A DNA stretch of 64,000 bases from Thermococcus thioreducens (GTDB lineage Archaea > Methanobacteriota_B > Thermococci > Thermococcales > Thermococcaceae): positions 1,426,001-1,490,000 of the forward strand of contig NZ_CP015105.1 of assembly GCF_002214545.1 (NCBI RefSeq), written 5' to 3'. This document shows, piece after piece, positions 16,968-23,786 of this stretch. Under the pieces are notes generated by a model that worked only from the letters and a program-made list of their open reading frames with translations, was not told where the DNA came from and searched no databases. The position numbers and the translations under genes are program-made. The first letter of the stretch is position 1, and every line of letters begins with the position of its first letter.

Positions 16968-17930
16968 TCACACCAGACGCGTGACCAACAGAACAGACTT
17001 CCCGAGGGTGTCGACCTTTACATCGTAGGGGCTCTCCTCCACGGCATGGATGATCTCGGTTGAGCTCGGGAAGCGGACAAATTCCCTCGTCAGGCTCTCA
17101 AAGAACTCCATGGCAGCTATCAGCGGATAGTTGTCCCTGAACGGCTCAACTATGGCGAGCCTCCCTCCCGGATTCAGGGTACCAATGGCCTTTTTAACCG
17201 CCGCACCCGGATTTTCCAAGTACTCAAGGACGAAGCTCATCACAACGGCGTCATAGGTATTTTTGACCACGAGCTTTCTTATGTCCATCTCCCTCAGGAG
17301 CACCCAGTCCATCCGGGCGTTTCTGATGCGGGTCTGTGCGATGCTCAGAAGCCCCGGCGAGAAATCGACTCCAACGTACTTCCCGTTGGGCCCCACAGCA
17401 TCCCCAAGCTCCACGGGGGAAACGGAGCCGCAGCCGAGGTCAAGGACCCTCACCCCATCTTCAAGGCCCAGCAGGTCTATGAGAAGCTGTCGGTAGATTC
17501 TGTTGAGCTCCATCAGCAGGCGCATGTCCCAGAAGTCGGCACCCTTGTCGAAGTCCATGAGTATCTTCGGGTGCTCCGCGGATATGAAGGCGTAGTCCGC
17601 CATCTTGTATATCTCCTCAAGCACCTGAACCCAGTCAGAGAGCAACCTTCCGGCGTCTTCGGCACTTAGGTTAAACTCGTATGAGAAGCCCGGAACCCTC
17701 AGCACGCCGTCGGACTCATCGACGATGCCAAGGGCAACGTACGTGTCGATGAGCTTTCCGAGGTAATCCCTGTTGGACACCGGAATCGCTGCCAGAAGCT
17801 CTTCGCGGGTCGCTCCGCTCGTAAGCCTGCGGAAGATGTCGTGCTTCAGCCCGAGCTTGAAGAGGTGTGCGAGTGAGATGTCCGTCATCGCTTCGAGGTT
17901 CCTGTCGAGGACTTCGATCAGTGCGTTCAT
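16968..17930 (-). CDS. SAM-dependent class I methyltransferase
   Basis: A 320-aa protein with an N-terminal helical, winged-helix-like dimerisation region and a Rossmann methyltransferase fold. Motif I is VRVLDLGCGSVSPVELGDAV, followed by an acidic motif (YVGVDFSPGLLSIA), a motif IV-like segment (DAVVMSFVLEYLEN) and GRLAIVEPF. The arrangement resembles O-methyltransferase/ubiE-like enzymes. The substrate is unknown. It sits between the earA-like regulator and flaB on the same strand, so it may act on the archaellum or its glycan, which is positional inference. ATG 17930 follows GAGGTGA; GTG 17939 is the alternative. Confidence 0.82.
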   Translation of the reverse strand: MNALIEVLDRNLEAMTDISLAHLFKLGLKHDIFRRLTSGATREELLAAIPVSNRDYLGKLIDTYVALGIVDESDGVLRVPGFSYEFNLSAEDAGRLLSDWVQVLEEIYKMADYAFISAEHPKILMDFDKGADFWDMRLLMELNRIYRQLLIDLLGLEDGVRVLDLGCGSVSPVELGDAVGPNGKYVGVDFSPGLLSIAQTRIRNARMDWVLLREMDIRKLVVKNTYDAVVMSFVLEYLENPGAAVKKAIGTLNPGGRLAIVEPFRDNYPLIAAMEFFESLTREFVRFPSSTEIIHAVEESPYDVKVDTLGKSVLLVTRLV

Positions 17931-17940
17931 TACCTTCACC

Positions 17941-18261
17941 TCATGTGTACCTTGAATAATAGGAGTGGTACGACTTCAGGAGCTTGACGACCTGCTTTCC
18001 GTACTCGGTGAGCCGGTAGTACTTGAAGCCCTTCTCGATGACGACCTCAACGAGACCGAGGCTCACAAGGGAGCTGTGGCCGTTGTACCTGTTCCCAAGG
18101 CCGATAAGGGCACCCTTCACATTCGAGGGGTCTGACTTAACCACCCTTGCAATTTCAGAGAGGTAGGTGGGGGTGGGATATATTTCATCGAGGTAGAAGA
18201 GTATCCTCTTCCTTAACTCGCTGCGATTAATGGAGCGTATTACAAAGGGATCAATAAACAT
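17941..18261 (-). CDS. earA: Winged-helix regulator, EarA-like archaellum activator
   Basis: A 106-aa winged-helix protein: helices SELRKRILFYLDEIYPTPTY and LSEIARVVKSDPSNVKGALI, then a wing and tail (YYRLTEYGKQVVKLLKSY). Size, fold and position just upstream of the archaellum operon fit EarA, the euryarchaeal archaellum transcription activator. The flaB promoter carries matching TACATA hexamers. ATG 18261 is preceded by GGTGGGGGG; a GTG start at 18288 is possible but poorly placed. The methyltransferase starts 10 nt after its stop. The symbol is tentative because the identity rests on size, fold and context. Confidence 0.7.
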   Translation of the reverse strand: MFIDPFVIRSINRSELRKRILFYLDEIYPTPTYLSEIARVVKSDPSNVKGALIGLGNRYNGHSSLVSLGLVEVVIEKGFKYYRLTEYGKQVVKLLKSYHSYYSRYT

Positions 18262-18364
18262 TTGAACATCCCCCCACCACGACCCCACAATAATTAAAGA
18301 CTATCCAATTCCCACCGGGATATGTTGGGCACAATACTATATAAGTGTTACGATTTGTGAACTA

Positions 18365-18544
18365 ATGGCGCCGTTCAACTTATCAAAATGTAATTATTAC
18401 ACCAATGAATATTCCATTATTGAAGGTTTCTCCAGTTTGGATAAAATCTATCTAATGGTTGGATTACCTACAATCCCTTCAATAGTGCCCAAAACAGTAT
18501 GTCGTCATATTTTAGCCAAAATCTCCAAACGTATGATGAGATGA
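18365..18544 (+). CDS. Possible small leaderless ORF behind a strong TATA box
   Basis: The gap 18289-18707 holds no clear gene. A near-consensus TATA element (CTATATAAG, 18337-18345) predicts transcription starting near 18365, exactly where an ATG opens a 59-codon frame that ends at 18544. The peptide is rich in Ile, Ser and Lys and matches nothing I recognise. The transcript could instead be a non-coding RNA. The rest of the gap is AT-rich spacer leading to the asnS promoter (TATA near 18680). Confidence 0.25.
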   Translation: MAPFNLSKCNYYTNEYSIIEGFSSLDKIYLMVGLPTIPSIVPKTVCRHILAKISKRMMR

Positions 18545-18716
18545 CAATCAATGAAACAAAGGATTTAAATTAGGGTTTTCAAACCTACACCCATGCCGTT
18601 GATGATAGTGGTCGAGCACAGAATTGGGGCATTTCCGCTCTGGATAAATTGACGCTTTTCTTAGCCCAATCGCTACCGTTATAAAGCCCCCTTCAAAGCC
18701 TCTGGAGGTGGTAATG

Positions 18717-20009
18717 ATGATTGATAAGGTTTACTGCGCCGATGTTCGGCCCGATATGGAAGGCAAGCGTGTTAAACTCGCCGGATGGGTTTACAGGAAG
18801 AGAGAAGTTGGAAAGAAGGTGTTCATAGTCCTCCGTGACTCAAGCGGAATCGTTCAGACTATATTCAAGAAGGAGCTGAGCGAGAAAGCCTACGCCGAAG
18901 CAAAGAAGGTCGGAATAGAGTCCAGCATCATCGTGGAGGGCACCGTTAAGGCCGACCCCCGCGCTCCCACCGGTGTCGAGATCCAGGCAGATAAGATAGA
19001 GGTCGTCCAGAACGTTGACTTCTTCCCGATAACGAAGGACGCGAGCGACGAGTTCCTGCTGGACGTCAGGCACCTCCACCTGCACTCCCCGAAGGTCGCC
19101 AGCATAATGAAGGTCAAGGCGACGATGATGCAGGCCGCTCGCGAGTGGCTCCTCCAGGACGGCTGGTACGAGGTTTTCCCGCCCATACTCGTCACCGGAG
19201 CGGTTGAGGGCGGAGCGACGCTTTTCAAGCTCAAGTACTTCGACAGGACGGCCTACCTCAGTCAGTCGGCACAGCTCTACCTTGAGGCGGCAATCTTCGG
19301 CCTTGAGAAGGTCTGGTCGCTCACGCCGAGCTTTAGGGCGGAGAAGAGCAGGACGAGGAGACACCTCACCGAGTTCTGGCACCTCGAGCTTGAGGGAGCC
19401 TGGATGGACCTCTGGGACATCATGAAGGTCGAGGAGGAACTGGTGAGCTACATGGTGCAGAGGACGCTGGAGCTCAGGAAGAGCGACATCGAGACATTCA
19501 GGAAGGACTTCACCACCCTTAAGAACACGGTTCCGCCCTTCCCGAGGATAAGCTACGACGAGGCTATAGACATCCTCCAGGGCAAGGGCGTGAACATAGA
19601 ATGGGGCGAGGACATGGGCGCCGACGAGGAGCGCATTCTGACCCAGGAGTTCGAGAGTCCTTTCTTCGTCTACGGCTATCCGAAGCACATCAAGGCCTTT
19701 TACATGAAGGAGGATCCAGACGACCCGAGAAAGGTTCTCGCGGCGGACATGCTCGCGCCGGAGGGATACGGCGAGGTCATCGGTGGTTCACAGCGTGAGG
19801 ACGACTACGACAAGCTCGTGCAGAGGATTCTCGACGAGGGCATGGATCCCAAGGACTACGAGTGGTACCTCGACCTCAGGAAGTACGGCTCAGTTCCGCA
19901 CAGCGGCTTTGGACTGGGCCTTGAGAGGCTCGTTGCGTGGGTGCTGAAGCTCGACCACGTCCGCTGGGCCACCCTCTTCCCGAGGACGCCGAGCAGGCTG
20001 TATCCGTAG
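18717..20009 (+). CDS. asnS: Asparaginyl-tRNA synthetase
   Basis: A class IIb aminoacyl-tRNA synthetase of 430 aa. The N-terminal OB-fold anticodon-binding domain contains VKLAGWVYRKREVGKKVF. The catalytic core shows motif 2 (FRAEKSRTRRHLTEFWHLEL) and motif 3 (GFGLGLERLVAWVL). It resembles Pyrococcus AsnRS much more than archaeal AspRS, for example in VTGAVEGGATLFKLKYF and the C-terminal FPRTPSRLYP. It charges tRNA-Asn directly. ATG 18717 is 5 nt from GGAGGTGG; ATG 18714 and GTG 18708 are too close to that site. It is convergent with the downstream tRNA gene. Confidence 0.93.
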   Translation: MIDKVYCADVRPDMEGKRVKLAGWVYRKREVGKKVFIVLRDSSGIVQTIFKKELSEKAYAEAKKVGIESSIIVEGTVKADPRAPTGVEIQADKIEVVQNVDFFPITKDASDEFLLDVRHLHLHSPKVASIMKVKATMMQAAREWLLQDGWYEVFPPILVTGAVEGGATLFKLKYFDRTAYLSQSAQLYLEAAIFGLEKVWSLTPSFRAEKSRTRRHLTEFWHLELEGAWMDLWDIMKVEEELVSYMVQRTLELRKSDIETFRKDFTTLKNTVPPFPRISYDEAIDILQGKGVNIEWGEDMGADEERILTQEFESPFFVYGYPKHIKAFYMKEDPDDPRKVLAADMLAPEGYGEVIGGSQREDDYDKLVQRILDEGMDPKDYEWYLDLRKYGSVPHSGFGLGLERLVAWVLKLDHVRWATLFPRTPSRLYP

Positions 20010-20310
20010 CAACCTTTGCTGGACAAAGGTTGACCAAAGTTCGTGATTCCTCCTCAATTTTTCTTGTTACAAGGTTTTGCGTTTGAGTTGGAATTTATGA
20101 GAGGAATGCAGTCTTAATTCAGCCGATTAGCAGGGGTTTACTTTTGTTTAGCGCTCCGGATGAGTGGGGTGAAGTAAACTCCTTGAAAAAAGCCAGAGGA
20201 GAATGCATTCCAAAACCAGAACGGTAAGTTGAGTAAGAGCCTCCCATGGAAAGCCCACTCAAGAAGAATCACGAACCTTGATCAAACTTTTGCCAAGCAA
20301 AAGTTTGCTA
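20005..20310. repeat. Diverged inverted duplication (~140 bp arms) between asnS and tRNA-Arg
   Basis: By eye, the sequence after asnS and the reverse complement of the sequence after the convergent tRNA are diverged copies of one element. The best block is TTCGTGATTC (near 20039) against GAATCACGAA (near 20268), each preceded by an AAGTTTG/AAGGTTG-rich hairpin. Further matching blocks at nearly equal spacing are GGAATGC and GG(G/A)GTTTACTT. The right copy includes a perfect 11-bp stem with a CAA loop at 20283-20307; the left has AACCTTTG/CAAAGGTT at 20012-20032. It could be a convergent terminator/3'-end element or a MITE-like repeat. I see no protein gene in it. Confidence 0.5.
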
Positions 20311-20387
<77 letters not shown>

Positions 20388-20448
20388 TCGCTCCTATCCT
20401 TTTGGAGCGCTCTTATAAAAGTTGCGGTGGAGAGAAAAGGGAGAAATC

Positions 20449-21591
20449 TCACCGCCTCCTCCTGAGAAAGAGCGGAAGGACGGCAAGGCCAACTATGAGT
20501 GCTGGCCCGCAGATGCTTGAGTTGCTGGACTCTCCACCGGTTTCGGTGGTCGTCTTTCCGGTTATCTCCTCTGGGCTCTTGCCCTCCACCATTAGCTGGG
20601 TCCACTGCTTGAGCCAGAGGTCGTAGTTATTCTCGATCTCCTTGGGATCAACGGTAACGGGCTTGTCAACCTTTACCGCATATTTGAAGACCTCGGGGAT
20701 CTGGACGTTCTTGTTAACCGGGTACATCCACTGGTTGAGGGGGAGCTTCTCCTGTGCCTCCTCGCTGATGAGAAACTCGATGAACTTCTTGGCCAGCTCA
20801 GGGTGCTTGGCGCCCTTTACTATTCCGGCCCCCTCTATCTGGAGGTAGTTGCCCTCCTTAAAGGCAACGGCACCGACGTTGGTGTTGTTGTCGTAGTAAA
20901 CGGTCGCCGCCGGGGAAGTGGCGTAGCTGAGGACGAGCGGGTACTCACCCTTGGTGAAGGCGTTCCAGGCCGCGCTCCAGCCCTCGACTATCTGGACGTC
21001 GTTCTCCTTGAGCCTCTCCCAGTAGTTCAGCCAGTCGTCGCCGTAGACCGCTATCGTCCAGAGGAGGAAGGCCATTCCCGGCGAACTGGTGCGCGGGTCT
21101 TCGATTATCAGCTTGCCCTTCCACTCGGGCTTGGTGAGGTCTTCTAGACTTGCCGGTGGGTTCTGGACCATGTCCCTGCGGTAGTTGATGGCTATGTAGC
21201 CGTAGTCGTAGGGGGTGAGGTGGAACGTCGGGTCAAAGCTGTCGATTATCCACTGGGGGATGACATCAGCGTTGGCCGGTTTGTACGGCTCCAGTATTCC
21301 GGCATCGATGGCCTTGGCCATGTAGCTGTTGTCTATGCCGACCACAACGTCGGCCTGCGGGTTGTCCTTCTCAAGGACGAGCCTGTTGAGAACCTCTCCT
21401 GCGTCGCCGATGAGGACGAGGTTGACCTTGACGCCGTACTTCTCCTCGAAGATTGGAACGATCTCCTTCATCCACCACTCTATGCTGTCGTAGGAGTAAA
21501 CAGTCAGCTGCTCCTGGGCCTTAACGGGCTTTGCCGCCCCGAGGGCACCGAGGAGCAGGAAGGTAAGCAGCAGGGTGGCAAGCTTTCTCAT
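20449..21591 (-). CDS. ABC transporter solute-binding protein, thiamine-type (TbpA-like), with CGP-CTERM anchor
   Basis: A 380-aa exported binding protein. A signal peptide ends near KAQ, then comes a periplasmic-binding fold (QLTVYSYDSIEWWMKEIVPI, ADVVVGIDNSYMAKAID, TPYDYGYIAINYRRDM) characteristic of the thiamine-binding SfuA/TbpA group of iron/thiamine binding proteins. After a Ser/Thr/Glu linker the C-terminus is SICGPALIVGLAVLPLFLRR, the Thermococcales CGP-CTERM sorting signal (Cys-Gly-Pro, hydrophobic helix, Arg tail). No permease or ATPase adjoins it, so its partners must be elsewhere. The TATA box lies near 21645-21655 and GAGGTGG precedes ATG 21591. Thiamine as ligand is a family inference. 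Confidence 0.85.
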   Translation of the reverse strand: MRKLATLLLTFLLLGALGAAKPVKAQEQLTVYSYDSIEWWMKEIVPIFEEKYGVKVNLVLIGDAGEVLNRLVLEKDNPQADVVVGIDNSYMAKAIDAGILEPYKPANADVIPQWIIDSFDPTFHLTPYDYGYIAINYRRDMVQNPPASLEDLTKPEWKGKLIIEDPRTSSPGMAFLLWTIAVYGDDWLNYWERLKENDVQIVEGWSAAWNAFTKGEYPLVLSYATSPAATVYYDNNTNVGAVAFKEGNYLQIEGAGIVKGAKHPELAKKFIEFLISEEAQEKLPLNQWMYPVNKNVQIPEVFKYAVKVDKPVTVDPKEIENNYDLWLKQWTQLMVEGKSPEEITGKTTTETGGESSNSSICGPALIVGLAVLPLFLRRRR

Positions 21592-21704
21592 TTTTCCACC
21601 TCCATGAACAGGTTTTGGGTTTTCATAAGGTGGTAATAGACGGGATTAAAAAGCTTTGCGCCCCAGAACTGTGTCCTAAAAAATATTAGGGAAATAGAGA
21701 ATGG

Positions 21705-22646
21705 TCAGCCCTGCGGCAGGTGGACGCCCCCGGTGAGGTATACGTAGAGGAAGTAGGAATAGATAGCCAGCAGTACTCCCCCAGTAAGCCTGTCTATCCT
21801 GCCGGTGAAGCGAAGGACTGCCGTCAGTATGGCCATGACCAGGAGGGTCAGCGGCAGGGTGAAGGTGTAGATGGTGGAGTCGACGTATATCGGGTTTATG
21901 AGAGCCGCTATGCCGATGACCATGAGGATGTCCAGGATGTTAGCACCTATTATGTTGCCGACGCTTATGTTTGGAAGCCGTTTGAGGGTCGCCATGAGGG
22001 AGTTTGTGAACTCCGGCAGGGACGTTCCAATGGAGACCATCGTGAGGCCTATGACGACCTCGGGGACTCCAAAGGCCCTGGCCATCGTGACGGCGCTGTC
22101 CACAACGAGCTTTGCACCGGTCACGACGAGAATGCCGCTTCCAAACATTATGAGGGCATCCCTCTTCGGGTTTCCGCGCCCGCCCTCGGGGAGCTCCTCA
22201 AGCGTCATGTGCTTCCGGTAGAGGTAGTAGAGGAAGCCGAAGTATATCAGTATCAGGCTCGCCCCGTCGAGCCGGCTTATCTTGCCGTCGTACATCAAGA
22301 GACCCGCATATGCTGTGACGGCTATCATGAAGAGGGAGTTCTTCCAGGCGGTCTTCTCCACATTCAGGGGGCGGAGAAGGGAAGACACACCGAGGATCAG
22401 GGCTATGTTCGCGAGTGCGCTTCCAATCGCATTTCCCAGCGCTATGTCGGGCTTTCCCTGGTAGGATGAGATTGCCGAGACCGTAACTTCCGGCAGGGTG
22501 GTGGCTATGCTGGCCAGAACGAGCGCTATGAGGAACTCGCTCACCCCGAAGCCCTTTGCAACGCGCGAGGCGGCTTCAACAAAATAGTCGCTCCCCTTGA
22601 TGAGCAGGACGAGGCCTAGCGCGAAGAGTATGATTTCAACTATCAC
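21705..22646 (-). CDS. Sodium/calcium exchanger family protein (CaCA, YrbG-like)
   Basis: A 313-aa membrane protein with about ten helices arranged as two inverted repeats, each with the alpha-repeat ion-binding signature: ALGNAIGSALANIALILG in the first half and SVGNIIGANILDILMVIG in the second. It belongs to the cation/Ca2+ antiporters (K+-independent YrbG-like group) and would export Ca2+ or another cation against Na+ or H+. The start is a GTG at 22646 behind GGTGGGAG. It is on the same strand as the binding protein but spaced by about 110 nt, including an AT-rich promoter, so probably a separate unit. Confidence 0.9.
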   Translation of the reverse strand: MIVEIILFALGLVLLIKGSDYFVEAASRVAKGFGVSEFLIALVLASIATTLPEVTVSAISSYQGKPDIALGNAIGSALANIALILGVSSLLRPLNVEKTAWKNSLFMIAVTAYAGLLMYDGKISRLDGASLILIYFGFLYYLYRKHMTLEELPEGGRGNPKRDALIMFGSGILVVTGAKLVVDSAVTMARAFGVPEVVIGLTMVSIGTSLPEFTNSLMATLKRLPNISVGNIIGANILDILMVIGIAALINPIYVDSTIYTFTLPLTLLVMAILTAVLRFTGRIDRLTGGVLLAIYSYFLYVYLTGGVHLPQG

Positions 22647-22687
22647 TTTCTCCCACCAGAGTAGGGCTGGAAAGAAAGCTTAAAAGT

Positions 22688-23203
22688 TTATTTGAACTCA
22701 TGGGTTTCGCCTTTGCCCTCCATCTTGATGACGTAGTCGGCCGCATTCTGGAGCGCCACAGAGAAGCCCGGCTCAACTCCTATGACTATCGTCTCCTTTC
22801 CCCTGCGCTTCGCCTCGTTGACTATCGGAAGAAAATCGGCATCGCGGGTGGCAAGGGCTATTACCTCCACGTCGGAGTTGTAGATGAGCTCCATGGCCTC
22901 TATGGCTATCCTGACGTCGGTGTCGCCGGCGACTATGATCGGCTCAAGCCCCTGGTTGACGACGGCCTCTATGAGCCCCTGGGGAGCGTACTGGTTGAGG
23001 ACTACCTTGGCGACGCGGAGCTTTCCAATCCTCTCAAGGGCGTCTATTATGTCCTCCAGCTTTATCCCAAACTCCTTCCTGAGGATGTTAGGGCCGTCGA
23101 TGATTAGGCCTATGCTCCTCTTCTTCTTTGGCTTTTCCGGGGTGCTGACCTCCCTGACCTCCTTCTCCCCGCGCCTGAGAACCCTAAAGAAGCGCTCCTT
23201 CAT
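22688..23203 (-). CDS. NYN-domain (LabA/DUF88, PIN-like) protein, active-site intact
   Basis: A 171-aa protein. After a basic N-terminus it carries a PIN-fold NYN domain with [13 protein letters not shown] (D36), [12 protein letters not shown] (D94/D96) and [11 protein letters not shown] (D121, D123), the acidic residues expected to bind metal in NYN RNases. Its start overlaps the stop of the upstream paralogue (ATGA), so the pair is co-translated. The family is predicted to act in RNA processing or decay; the target is unknown. Confidence 0.88.
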   Translation of the reverse strand: MKERFFRVLRRGEKEVREVSTPEKPKKKRSIGLIIDGPNILRKEFGIKLEDIIDALERIGKLRVAKVVLNQYAPQGLIEAVVNQGLEPIIVAGDTDVRIAIEAMELIYNSDVEVIALATRDADFLPIVNEAKRRGKETIVIGVEPGFSVALQNAADYVIKMEGKGETHEFK

Positions 23204-23709
23204 CTCCCCTCACCGCCCTCAAGGATTATGGTGTAGTCCGCCGCGTGCTTCAGAGCCGCTGAAAAGCCCGGTTCGATGCCGATCACTATGGTCTCCTTAC
23301 CCTTTTCCTTGGCCTTGAGGATCACCGGCAGGAACTCGGCGTTTCTCGTTGCGAGCGCAATCACGTCGATGTTGGGGTTGTATATCTCCCTCATCGCCTC
23401 GACGGCGAGCTTGACGCCTGTCTCACCCGAGACGACGATGGCCTCAAATCCTTGGTTCGATACCGCCTCTATGAGCCCCTGGGGAGCGTACTGGTTCAGT
23501 ATCACCTTGGAGACCCTGAGGTCGCCCAGCCCCTCCAGGGCCTCAACTATGTCCTCCAGCTTGACACCGAACTCCTTCCTGAGGATGTTCGGGCCGTCGA
23601 TGAGCAGGGCTATCCTCTTACCGCGGCCTATCTTTCGTCTCATGGTTCCTATGCTCCTCATGCCATCCTTCGTTATCGAGATTATCTTCTCCCAGTTGCC
23701 GCCCGGCAT
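23200..23709 (-). CDS. NYN-domain paralogue with degenerate active site
   Basis: Closely similar in sequence and length to the downstream gene: [33 protein letters not shown] and [18 protein letters not shown] are shared with few changes. However, the GDTDV motif reads GETGV (D to G at position 98) and DADF reads NAEF (D to N at 123, D to E at 125), so metal binding is probably lost. I start it at ATG 23709 because the TATA box at 23766-23775 places transcription near 23743, and the N-terminal length then matches its twin; the longer frame begins at 23763 with a TTG. It may be a pseudo-enzyme partner of the active copy. Confidence 0.85.
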   Translation of the reverse strand: MPGGNWEKIISITKDGMRSIGTMRRKIGRGKRIALLIDGPNILRKEFGVKLEDIVEALEGLGDLRVSKVILNQYAPQGLIEAVSNQGFEAIVVSGETGVKLAVEAMREIYNPNIDVIALATRNAEFLPVILKAKEKGKETIVIGIEPGFSAALKHAADYTIILEGGEGR

Positions 23710-23786
23710 AGGAGTCACCGTTGGAATGGATACACCAGAGATACCGAGGAAACTATGCACCAATCCTATAAAAAGTTAGTTTAGGG

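Noticed and set aside
18534-18610. C/D box small RNA (ATGATGA and TGATGA matches)
   Set aside because: No convincing D box (CTGA) with terminal stem follows either C-like box.
18717-20009. Aspartyl-tRNA synthetase
   Set aside because: The N-terminus and core match Pyrococcus AsnRS rather than archaeal AspRS.
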